A DNA stretch of 48,824 nucleotides from assembly GCA_017647145.1 (NCBI GenBank), contig JAGCLD010000021.1:1-48824 (forward strand). The letters are read 5' to 3'. The stretch is from Paludibacteraceae bacterium. GTDB taxonomy: Bacteria > Bacteroidota > Bacteroidia > Bacteroidales > Paludibacteraceae. Position 1 is the first letter of the stretch. The number at the start of each line of letters is the position of its first letter. This document shows positions 1-5,529 of the stretch, piece after piece. The notes under the pieces were generated by a model. It had not been told where the DNA came from, searched no databases, and saw only the letters and a program-made list of their open reading frames with translations. The translations under genes were made by a program, and so were the position numbers.

Positions 1-2
1 CA

Positions 3-188
3 AAAACATTCTTCCAAAAGGTTGCCCTACTGCGTAAGGCTCAAAAGGAGTATTTCAAAACTCGCAACCAAACCGCCCTGCGTAACAGCAAGGCTCTTGA
101 CACCGAAATTGATAATGAGATTGAGCGTGTGAATAAAATCATCGGCACACCTCAACCTCCCAAACAGACCAATTTGTTTAACAATTAA
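3..188 (+). CDS. 3' end of an unidentified early phage protein (5' truncated)
   Basis: An open frame enters from the left edge and stops at 186-188, giving about 61 residues of C-terminus. It is rich in Lys, Gln and Asn, with a heptad-like helical stretch followed by a Pro-containing tail ending in NLFNN. The next gene starts 19 nt downstream on the same strand, so the two probably share a transcript. I do not recognise the family. Position at the edge of the rightward early block suggests a replication- or recombination-associated role, but this is inference from context only. Confidence 0.6.
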   Translation, partial: KTFFQKVALLRKAQKEYFKTRNQTALRNSKALDTEIDNEIERVNKIIGTPQPPKQTNLFNN

Positions 189-207
189 TAAATCAATTAC
201 TACTATT

Positions 208-420
208 ATGACAATTTATGACAAATGTATTCCGGTAGAATACGAAAAAAACGGAGAGAAGAAAACATCATGGAAGAAAATCGGTGTTGTGTTCATTGGT
301 GATGATGGTAAAATGTGGGGTAGGGATGAGTGCATCCCGTTAAATTGGGATGGTAAATACAACCTCTTCCCACAATCACAGAAAGAACAGACAGAACAAA
401 CAGAAGGAATGCCTTTCTAA
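208..420 (+). CDS. Small conserved-type phage protein, function unknown (70 aa)
   Basis: A compact 70-residue protein with alternating charged and aromatic residues (SWKKIGVVFIGDDGKMWG), looking like a small beta-rich domain followed by a Gln/Glu-rich tail that ends in GMPF. An acidic, flexible tail ending in Pro-Phe is reminiscent of the C-terminal tip of single-stranded DNA-binding proteins, but no OB-fold can be confirmed and I regard this as a weak hint. The ATG at 208 follows the upstream stop by 19 nt. A terminator-like hairpin lies about 60 nt after the stop. Confidence 0.65.
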   Translation: MTIYDKCIPVEYEKNGEKKTSWKKIGVVFIGDDGKMWGRDECIPLNWDGKYNLFPQSQKEQTEQTEGMPF

Positions 421-480
421 TATTCATATCTTATCTTTTTTCAAGTGATCCCGGTGCGTGAGCATAGAGACGCAAAAACA

Positions 481-510
481 AAAGGGGAACATTCTACTGC
501 TCCCCTTTTT
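481..510. terminator. Bidirectional intrinsic terminator between convergent genes
   Basis: AAGGGGA-type and TCCCCTT-type arms flank a short loop, with an A-run on the left and a T-run on the right. It sits between the rightward gene ending at 420 and the leftward gene ending at 536, so it can serve both. Confidence 0.7.
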
Positions 511-535
511 AATATATAATCATCAGACACTGCAA

Positions 536-1036
536 CTACTTATTAAAATAGTTCCATATCTTGCTTGTGGGATGTGGCGCATCGGAATCGTTCAGGTAAT
601 TCACTGCCATACAAACCAACTTACCATTCAACTCTTCTTCGCTCGCATTCGGAAACCAATCCTTCAACATGCAATAGTTGTCACTCTTCAACATGTTCAT
701 GCTTACATAGAAGTCCCAACAGTTATATTCACTCGGAATCTTATGCTTGTTGAGCTCGTAGATGGACTTTACTTTTTCCTCACTCCAATAAGGTGCATAG
801 TGCTTGTTGCCTGCCTTATCTTCGTAGTACATCTGCTCTACCTGCCACTTACCAAACTCCTCGTTAAAATGCTCTCCACACATCGTGGCATACATACCTT
901 TCACTATGCGCCAATACTCGCTCGGATTGCTCTCCTTCAAAGGCTCAATGGCGTCACTCATCCACTGAATAGAGGACCACATCACATTTTCCCCCTTGCC
1001 TTGACCATACTTCTTCACTAAATCATATATCTTCAT
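536..1036 (-). CDS. Hypothetical phage protein, 166 aa
   Basis: A soluble, aromatic-rich protein (many Trp and Tyr) predicted largely helical, beginning MKIYDLVKKYGQ. It contains four Cys but no evident metal-binding spacing. It is the last gene of a leftward three-gene unit (about 2053 to 536), starting 3 nt after the upstream stop. I do not recognise its family. The unit has its own host-type promoter near 2116 and ends at the terminator at 481-510, so it may be expressed independently of the late operons. Confidence 0.65.
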   Translation of the reverse strand: MKIYDLVKKYGQGKGENVMWSSIQWMSDAIEPLKESNPSEYWRIVKGMYATMCGEHFNEEFGKWQVEQMYYEDKAGNKHYAPYWSEEKVKSIYELNKHKIPSEYNCWDFYVSMNMLKSDNYCMLKDWFPNASEEELNGKLVCMAVNYLNDSDAPHPTSKIWNYFNK

Positions 1037-1039
1037 AGC

Positions 1040-1426
1040 CTAATCCTCCATGCTTTCAATCATTGAATGTAGGTCCTCAAATGCATTCTTGCCCAACTGA
1101 ATGCCAAACAGATTCACGTAGCCATTCTTCTCAGCTTGTTCCACCATGGCCTTTGACATCTCAAGAGCTGCACTCTTTATTTTGTCTTCCGGCATAAATG
1201 CTAAATACTTACCAACTAATGGCGTGACGAAACTGTTGATTGCAGGCTTAGCAAGAAAACCCAACTCTTTCCACACATTGTAACTGGCAAGGTCTATACC
1301 AAAGAAACCATTCATCATCTTGCCTATACCGCTTGTTGCCGGGATAGTCACCTTTGGCAATACGCTGGCTGCAATGTTGCCTATCCATTCACTCAATACT
1401 GCGCTTAAACTTTCTATTTTTGTCAT
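1040..1426 (-). CDS. Hypothetical phage protein, 128 aa, amphipathic helical
   Basis: The frame extends to 1480, but I prefer the ATG at 1426 (MTKIESLSAVLSEW), because upstream residues are low-complexity and overlap a hairpin at 1444-1468. The protein has alternating Gly/Ala/Val-rich and charged stretches that look like amphipathic helices rather than clear membrane spans. No catalytic motif is visible. It lies between the 188-residue and 166-residue proteins in the same transcription unit. Function unknown; a peripheral membrane or minor virion role would be a guess. Confidence 0.65.
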   Translation of the reverse strand: MTKIESLSAVLSEWIGNIAASVLPKVTIPATSGIGKMMNGFFGIDLASYNVWKELGFLAKPAINSFVTPLVGKYLAFMPEDKIKSAALEMSKAMVEQAEKNGYVNLFGIQLGKNAFEDLHSMIESMED

Positions 1427-1443
1427 AATGGTTAAAGTTAATA

Positions 1444-1468
1444 GGTGTGAGGATTGCTCCCCACACCC
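1444..1468 (-). promoter_or_regulatory. Intergenic hairpin upstream of the 128-aa gene
   Basis: GGTGTG-A-GGA and TCC-C-CACACC arms surround a TTGC loop. On the minus strand it follows the stop at 1487 and precedes the ATG at 1426. There is no T-run, so a processing or translational-control element is likelier than a terminator. Confidence 0.4.
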
Positions 1469-1486
1469 GGTTAAACACACTGGCTA

Positions 1487-2053
1487 CTATCTGCCGTTAC
1501 CGCAGCAACACAATGGGTTGAAAGTTTCCATTGCAGTGGTAGTAGTACCTGCTGTGTAGTCGGCAATCAACTTGGTGGCGAAAGTGCCGTTAGCGTAGCA
1601 TACAATCTTGTTGTCTGCAGACTCTCTGCGTTCTGCTTCAAGGTTGATCTTGTAGTCAATGTCTTTCGCCAATTCACGGAATGCATCCACATAACCTTGA
1701 TTGCGCACGTCTTGACCTGCAAGTCGTTGGTTGATTTCTGATATCTTACCTTCAAAGTAACGATATACCTCAAGCATTTTTTGGTCTTGGTAAGTGTTAG
1801 CTTTCAAGAGAGCGATTTCGCTATCTTTAGCTGCCAGCTCTTTTTCCATAGCGAGTTCATAACGATTCACGCAATGGTCTTCAGATGGGATGCAATAACC
1901 ACGATTACCACCAAACAATCCTCCGAGCAAACCTCCATTGCCAAATACGGCATTTGCCAAGCCGATTGAACCGGCTACAGTGTTGTAATTTACTTGTCCT
2001 TGATTAGGCACTTTTACATCGTACCCATCGGTTGTCTTAACATGATGTGACAT
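1487..2053 (-). CDS. Gly-rich, coiled-coil phage protein (probable minor virion or membrane-associated protein), 188 aa
   Basis: The first in-frame ATG is at 2113, but a TACTTTTG promoter box at 2116-2123 would place transcription start at or downstream of it. I therefore prefer ATG 2053 (MSHHVKTTDGYDVKV); ATG 2080 is possible. The protein has a Gly/Leu-rich segment (GLANAVFGNGGLLGGLFGGN), then a helical, Lys/Glu-rich coiled-coil half, and a C-terminus with CCCGN. This layout is seen in minor virion and membrane-associated phage proteins, but I do not recognise the family. It heads a leftward unit ending at 536. Confidence 0.6.
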   Translation of the reverse strand: MSHHVKTTDGYDVKVPNQGQVNYNTVAGSIGLANAVFGNGGLLGGLFGGNRGYCIPSEDHCVNRYELAMEKELAAKDSEIALLKANTYQDQKMLEVYRYFEGKISEINQRLAGQDVRNQGYVDAFRELAKDIDYKINLEAERRESADNKIVCYANGTFATKLIADYTAGTTTTAMETFNPLCCCGNGR

Positions 2054-2115
2054 AATTCTTACAATTAAAGGGTTTAACATTTTGTTAATGTCAATCTTGC
2101 GCATTTTTGACATAG

Positions 2116-2123
2116 CAAAAGTA
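2116..2123 (-). promoter_or_regulatory. Bacteroidetes-type promoter -7 box for the 188-aa gene
   Basis: The minus strand reads TACTTTTG, matching TAnnTTTG. Transcription would begin around 2109-2112, which overlaps the first in-frame ATG and argues for a downstream start codon. Confidence 0.55.
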
Positions 2124-2194
2124 CACCCATATTACAACCTTGTAAAGTACTTAATGGCAATCTAATGGCAACTTAATAGCAACTTGCTGCACAC

Positions 2195-2234
2195 AAAAAA
2201 AGGGAACGGCATTTTGCCATCCCCCTTTCTTTTC
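2195..2234 (-). terminator. Intrinsic terminator after the small membrane protein gene
   Basis: On the minus strand a GGGGGATGGCA arm, an AAAA-type loop and a TGCCGTTCCC arm are followed by seven T. It begins at the stop codon of the 47-residue gene and closes the antirepressor-side leftward unit. Confidence 0.75.
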
Positions 2235-2376
2235 ATTTTCTGCCATGCAGTTTCCTGCGCCATTCTCTTATCTTTCTTTCCTCTTCTTTGAGGTCCTTAA
2301 TCGAAAGTGTCCATCTGACGGCTACGGCTATCAACAATCCTATAAATACACCTAATAATACAAACAACATCCTCAT
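2233..2376 (-). CDS. Small single-span membrane protein, 47 aa
   Basis: The ATG at 2376 overlaps the TGA of the 82-residue gene in an ATGA arrangement, a strong sign of coupled translation. The protein starts MRMLFVLLGVFIGLLIAVAV, one clear transmembrane helix (residues 3-20), and continues with a strongly basic and acidic cytoplasmic-type tail ending HGRK. The size, single N-terminal span and charged tail would suit a small regulatory membrane peptide or a toxin-like or holin-like peptide, but the location near the antirepressor, away from the lysis block, gives no direct evidence. The terminator at 2195-2234 abuts its stop. Confidence 0.6.
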   Translation of the reverse strand: MRMLFVLLGVFIGLLIAVAVRWTLSIKDLKEEERKIREWRRKLHGRK

Positions 2377-2621
2377 ACTGCCTCCTCCAATTCATTGTTA
2401 AACACTGATTCTATCTGGTCTGCAAGCATCTTAATGTCCGAGATAAGATGGCATGTTTCTTCAATCAATCCTTGACGAATAAAAGTATCTTTCACTCCGC
2501 TTAGCTGCGCCAATAGTTCATGAGCGTCTATTCTGTTTACATACTCCTCAATCTCTTTTACAGAGTTTCCTGATATGATGTATCTGCCATTTTGAGCTAC
2601 TTCGTTAAATGCTATGTTCAT
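2373..2621 (-). CDS. Hypothetical phage protein, 82 aa
   Basis: A small acidic helical protein beginning MNIAFNEVAQNGRYIISGNS. It contains an Ile/Leu heptad-like middle and an acidic end (NNELEEAV). No motif is recognisable. It lies 39 nt after the antirepressor stop and is coupled by ATGA overlap to the small membrane protein, so the three genes probably form one leftward transcript under the antirepressor promoter. Confidence 0.6.
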   Translation of the reverse strand: MNIAFNEVAQNGRYIISGNSVKEIEEYVNRIDAHELLAQLSGVKDTFIRQGLIEETCHLISDIKMLADQIESVFNNELEEAV

Positions 2622-2660
2622 AGTTGTAATGTTTTTGAATTGTTATTTATTGGGTTGATT

Positions 2661-3455
2661 TTAGTTGAGTGGGTGACGTTGAAGAACAGTGTGGAGCCAT
2701 GCTCTTCCTTTCTCGGTTACTACGGTGCTCATGCTTGTTCCTATCTCGCCATTACTGCGGAAGAACTTGGCGGTTCTTGTGGCAAAGATACCACGTCCTG
2801 CATACTTGCTTGTCGGCATCCACACACCGCTCTGCTTGTAAATTACCTTTAAATTCTGCAACCAAGATGTCAGTTTATATACAGAAGAGAAGCCTAAATC
2901 CTTGGCTACTTGTGTCAAGGTATAGGTATCTGTACTTTGCAATACCTCCCTCGTGTAGTCAGCCATAGGACTAAGCTTCTTTATTTCTTTTTCTTGTGCT
3001 TCTATCTGCTCCTCCTTTGCTTGAAGGAGCACCTTGTTACGATTGATTGTCTCTTGAGCAATCTGTAAGGCTCTCGCCATGATTACCTCCGGGCTTTCAT
3101 CTTCCCTGCTTGCAAGGTAACCACCACTCTTGCGAATACTCGGCAATACCTCGCCTGTTATCCATTTGCGGAACGCCTTAGCTTCCGGCTTCCGGCTATC
3201 AAGGATGACATCATATAGTCCATCCTCGTTAACAAAGTTCGCTTGTTGCTCTCTGCCAAGAGAATCTGTGATGGGGTGGGTTGAAACAACCCCATCGGAT
3301 AATCGTTGACGCACATCGTTGGGTCGCAATTCTAATGCTTTGCACAAATCGGCGAGGCAGAATAACGGTTGCTCACTTGTACCGGTGGTACGAATTTGTC
3401 CGAATTGCGTACTGCGGAAAATTGACACTTCCATCATACTAAAAGTTTTGAACAT
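2661..3455 (-). CDS. Phage antirepressor with BRO-N and KilAC domains
   Basis: Residues about 8-115 match the BRO-N (Bro family) domain: the FRSTQFGQIRT start, FCLADLCKALEL, the N-G-L-Y-D-V-I segment and FRKWITGEVLPSIRKSGGY. A coiled-coil linker follows (about 120-150). Residues about 155-255 fit the KilAC/ANT domain, with TLTQVAKDLGFSSVYKLTSWL and the ending typical of antirepressors. Such proteins regulate the lysis/lysogeny switch, by opposing a repressor or binding DNA. The start may be ATG 3455 or the MMEVSIF methionines just downstream. The 5' leader carries an intrinsic terminator, a second hairpin ending directly at the ATG, and two tiny ORFs, suggesting post-initiation control. Confidence 0.88.
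   Translation of the reverse strand: MFKTFSMMEVSIFRSTQFGQIRTTGTSEQPLFCLADLCKALELRPNDVRQRLSDGVVSTHPITDSLGREQQANFVNEDGLYDVILDSRKPEAKAFRKWITGEVLPSIRKSGGYLASREDESPEVIMARALQIAQETINRNKVLLQAKEEQIEAQEKEIKKLSPMADYTREVLQSTDTYTLTQVAKDLGFSSVYKLTSWLQNLKVIYKQSGVWMPTSKYAGRGIFATRTAKFFRSNGEIGTSMSTVVTEKGRAWLHTVLQRHPLN
3439..3453 (-). repeat. Direct repeat copy 1, overlapping the antirepressor start
   Basis: CTAAAAGTTTTGAAC (plus strand) occurs here and again at 3602-3616. A 10-bp inverted partial copy, AACTTTTAGC, lies at 3484-3493. Copy 1 covers the first codons of the antirepressor. The three copies could be repressor operators or RNA-level elements, since the whole stretch is transcribed leftward. Confidence 0.5.
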
Positions 3456-3461
3456 AAAAAA

Positions 3462-3534
3462 GGCACAATAGGTGTTGTTCAGGAACTTTTAGCAAAATCC
3501 TTGTGGGCATTACTGCTACCACACACCTTGTGCC
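3462..3534 (-). promoter_or_regulatory. Large leader hairpin directly before the antirepressor start
   Basis: On the minus strand GGCACAAGGTGTG (3534-3522) pairs with CAACACCTATTGTGCC (3477-3462) and is followed by six T and then the ATG at 3455. It therefore resembles a terminator that also holds the start region. A six-codon ORF, MAQGVW plus stop (3516-3536), lies in its 5' arm. Its translation would disrupt the stem. Confidence 0.55.
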
Positions 3535-3549
3535 ATACAATTTCTTTCT

Positions 3550-3597
3550 CTATGCAGGGTGGGTATAAAAAAAGCCGACTTGCGTCAGCGGTTTCAT
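3550..3597 (-). CDS. Candidate 15-aa leader peptide upstream of the antirepressor
   Basis: ATG 3597 to TAG 3550-3552 encodes MKPLTQVGFFYTHPA. The reading frame runs through the terminator hairpin at 3574-3589, so a translating ribosome would cover it. The peptide is too short to judge by composition. Its support is only its placement in a transcribed leader (promoter at 3621-3652) over a terminator, the classic arrangement of an attenuator. Confidence 0.35.
   Translation of the reverse strand: MKPLTQVGFFYTHPA
3567..3589 (-). terminator. Intrinsic terminator within the antirepressor leader (attenuator)
   Basis: The minus strand has GCTGAC-GCAA-GTCGGC (six pairs including one G-T, with a GCAA tetraloop) followed by seven T. 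It lies about 25-45 nt after the predicted leftward transcription start and over 110 nt before the antirepressor ATG. Confidence 0.6.
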
Positions 3598-3601
3598 ACC
3601 G

Positions 3602-3616
3602 CTAAAAGTTTTGAAC
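3602..3616 (-). repeat. Direct repeat copy 2 at the leftward transcription start
   Basis: CTAAAAGTTTTGAAC on the plus strand, identical over 15 bp to the copy at 3439-3453. It lies at the expected start point of the leftward promoter (-7 box at 3621-3628), a natural operator position. Confidence 0.5.
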
Positions 3617-3620
3617 GCTG

Positions 3621-3652
3621 CAAAATTAAACAAAATAAATCAAACAAACAAA
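3621..3652 (-). promoter_or_regulatory. Leftward promoter for the antirepressor leader
   Basis: The minus strand carries TTTG (3652-3649), a 20-nt spacer and TAATTTTG (3628-3621), a full match to the Bacteroidetes -33/-7 arrangement. Transcription should start near 3614, inside the 15-bp repeat. Confidence 0.6.
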
Positions 3653-3670
3653 CAAATCCGAAAAAAATTA

Positions 3671-3678
3671 TATCTTTG
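3671..3678 (+). promoter_or_regulatory. Rightward promoter -7 box for the nuclease gene
   Basis: TATCTTTG, 17 nt before the preferred ATG at 3695. Transcription would start near 3685. This rules out the longer frame that begins at 3611. Confidence 0.6.
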
Positions 3679-3694
3679 CAAAAAAAATGAGATT

Positions 3695-4417
3695 ATGGAA
3701 ATTACTATTGAACAAATTCTTGCAGTTTTAAGTAAGAGCACAGGAAAGAAAATGGCTGAGATTAAGAAAGCTGTCCAAGCCGGATTAAAAGAAGAGGTAA
3801 CTTTATTCGATAACTTCGACAAACAAATAGAAACTGTAATAAGATTAGAACTGAAGAATGGAAATCAATCACAAATTGTAAAAACAAAGGATGGCAAGTA
3901 TAAGCGAAAATCGGCAATTGCATTACCTAATCCAACTCGCTCTATTGACAAATCTTTTGAGGGTGCTGCCGGTGAAACAGCAGTAATATCGGAATTGTTA
4001 TTTCGTGAGTTTAATGCCAACCGAATGATGGTTGATAAGGGTATAGATGTGGTTGCTACAAAGGATAATGTTTACCGATATATTCAAGTGAAAACATCCA
4101 ATATTAAAGAGGGTAGAATAAATTGGCAAATTAAACAAGAACGCTTTGATGCTTACGTAGTAAATAATTTAAGGTACATTCTTGTTGCAAGATATGAAGA
4201 GCGTTTCAAATATAAAGACGAACCCATAGCGCGTAATATGTTCTTTGTGCTTTCTTCTGAAGATATTGAAAGAGGTATCAATCAAGGATGGATAAATAAA
4301 GGTGTGGAGTGTTTATCTATTAAAGTTAGATTTGACACACAGACAGGTGTGGCTAAATTCTATGACAATAAAGAAGAAGATGCTACATATTATTTGAATA
4401 AATTTGATAAAATATAA
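3695..4417 (+). CDS. PD-(D/E)xK superfamily nuclease-like protein, 240 aa
   Basis: ATG 3695 is chosen because the TATCTTTG promoter at 3671 lies inside the longer alternative frame. Residues 1-55 form a small helical, winged-helix-like N-terminus. Residues about 88-210 look like a restriction-endonuclease fold: E94 in GAAGETAV, D118 in KGIDVVA and the QVK triad at 131-133 (YIQVKTS). Gln in place of the usual Glu/Asp occurs in many members. Substrate is unknown. It stands alone on the rightward strand beside a lipoprotein and HicB-like gene, between two leftward phage units, so an accessory defence or host-takeover role is plausible but inferred. Confidence 0.7.
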   Translation: MEITIEQILAVLSKSTGKKMAEIKKAVQAGLKEEVTLFDNFDKQIETVIRLELKNGNQSQIVKTKDGKYKRKSAIALPNPTRSIDKSFEGAAGETAVISELLFREFNANRMMVDKGIDVVATKDNVYRYIQVKTSNIKEGRINWQIKQERFDAYVVNNLRYILVARYEERFKYKDEPIARNMFFVLSSEDIERGINQGWINKGVECLSIKVRFDTQTGVAKFYDNKEEDATYYLNKFDKI

Positions 4418-4469
4418 TAAAATAGTAAAAACTGAAGTAATTACATAATGAAATTAAAAATGCACTAAT

Positions 4470-4790
4470 ATGAAATTCAATTTATTTATCCTTGGTTTTT
4501 TTATGCTTATCTGTAGTTGTAGCAATTCTGAGTATGTGTATGTGGACGATGAACGATGCTTGCATGTGGCTAAGAACTGCAAAAAATTAAACAATTCAAA
4601 GATAAGCGAATATGTAGTTAAAAGTAAGATGGAAAGTATAGATCATTTTTATCTGTGCCCTACATGTATTACAGACAAACAATATAATAAGTTGCAAAAA
4701 ATTACTAAACAAAATTATCAGACTAATCATGCTGATGACCCGGTAGCGGAAGAGGTGGTTGTAGTAGAAGAGGTGGTAGTTGTAGAATGA
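4470..4790 (+). CDS. Small surface lipoprotein with acidic Val/Glu repeat tail, 106 aa
   Basis: A signal peptide of type II is clear: MKFNLFILGFFMLICSC, with the lipobox ending at Cys17. The mature part has a CLHVAKNCKKL segment and an LCPTC motif, so it could hold a disulphide or bind metal. The last 20 residues are nearly two copies of a VVVEEV-type unit. It is soluble on the periplasmic or outer-membrane side. Small phage-encoded lipoproteins often block superinfection, but nothing in this sequence proves that. It lies 52 nt after the nuclease gene and 13 nt before the HicB-like gene. Confidence 0.7.
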   Translation: MKFNLFILGFFMLICSCSNSEYVYVDDERCLHVAKNCKKLNNSKISEYVVKSKMESIDHFYLCPTCITDKQYNKLQKITKQNYQTNHADDPVAEEVVVVEEVVVVE

Positions 4791-4803
4791 GAGTAGTTGC
4801 ATT

Positions 4804-5196
4804 ATGAAGAAAGTTGATGTTATTATTGAGTATGCGGATAATAATTTGAGTGCGTATATTAAGGGCGCACCTATTATTGTGGTTGGCGATACTATTGATG
4901 AGGTGAAAGAAAATGCAAACAATGCTGTAGAATTTTACCTTGAAGATAACGAAAACCCATGCGAGGTACTTAAAGGAGAATTTGAATTTGAATTTAAGGT
5001 GGACGTGGCTACTTTTATTAACTTCTACAGTGGCGTATTCACTAAATCGGCATTAAGCAGGATTACAGGAATAAACGAAAGGCAACTTTGGCACTATGCA
5101 GCAGGGGTGCATAAACCACGTAAAAAACAACTTGAAAAAATACAAAAGGGAATTAGGTCACTGACTAAAGAACTTGCTTCTATAACTTTATTGTAA
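4804..5196 (+). CDS. Orphan HicB-like antitoxin/regulator, 130 aa
   Basis: Residues 1-55 resemble the HicB partner domain (VDVIIEYADNNLSAYI and GDTIDEVKENANNAV). Residues about 70-120 form an HTH segment (FTKSALSRITGINERQLWHY, then RKKQLEKIQ). It is the same length and layout as the HicB at 25536-25928, but no hicA lies beside it: the upstream neighbour is a lipoprotein gene. It may regulate its own cassette or neutralise a host or plasmid HicA. An 18-bp sequence identical to one after the other hicB follows its stop by 3 nt. Confidence 0.7.
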   Translation: MKKVDVIIEYADNNLSAYIKGAPIIVVGDTIDEVKENANNAVEFYLEDNENPCEVLKGEFEFEFKVDVATFINFYSGVFTKSALSRITGINERQLWHYAAGVHKPRKKQLEKIQKGIRSLTKELASITLL

Positions 5197-5199
5197 AAC

Positions 5200-5224
5200 G
5201 TTGTGAATTGCTTTCAATTCTATC
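5200..5224 (+). repeat. Solitary CRISPR-repeat-like element, copy 1
   Basis: GTTGTGAATTGCTTTCAA (5200-5217) is identical to 25934-25951, and both follow a hicB-like stop codon. It resembles, from memory, the 5' half of the roughly 47-nt type II-C CRISPR repeat of Bacteroidetes. There is no second repeat or spacer, so it is not an array. It lies between convergent genes, overlapping the end of the leftward gene at 5223. Confidence 0.5.
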
Positions 5225-5525
5225 ACTCCTCCACCACCTTATCAAACAATCGTTTCACCTCCTTGCTACACCAACGGAAATAAGGACTGCGCATACGTGC
5301 CTCATAAGTCTCCAACAACTGATTGACACTATAAGGGTTCTTGCGATGAATAGCATGAACAATACACTCTCTGCTCATACCAAAGTCCACCAACACCTTA
5401 ACGGCAATGCATCGGGCATCTACTATGTCCATCTTGCGTGAGACACCCACAATATCTATTACAGGTATCTCACACACATCAGACACTATCTCAAGCACAA
5501 CAGTGCATACATTGCTACGTTTCAT
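5223..5525 (-). CDS. DnaA domain IV-like DNA-binding protein, about 100 aa
   Basis: The segment VSRKMDIVDARCIAVKVLVD, followed by helical GMSRECIVHAIHRKNPYSVNQLLE, follows the helix-turn-helix layout of the DnaA C-terminal domain, which reads DnaA boxes. The ATPase part is absent. I prefer ATG 5525 (MKRSNVC), 5 nt after the upstream stop; ATG 5549 would overlap that gene by 20 nt. It is the last gene of the long leftward late operon. It could act in replication control or as a late regulator. Its stop overlaps the CRISPR-repeat-like element. Confidence 0.65.
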   Translation of the reverse strand: MKRSNVCTVVLEIVSDVCEIPVIDIVGVSRKMDIVDARCIAVKVLVDFGMSRECIVHAIHRKNPYSVNQLLETYEARMRSPYFRWCSKEVKRLFDKVVEE

Positions 5526-5529
5526 ACAT

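Noticed and set aside
458-1021. 187-residue rightward frame
   Set aside because: Antisense to the 166-residue gene, low-quality composition, and begins before a terminator; shadow frame.
3611-3694. Extended N-terminus of the nuclease gene
   Set aside because: The TATCTTTG promoter at 3671 lies inside it, and the sequence is low-complexity Asn/Lys; ATG 3695 is preferred.
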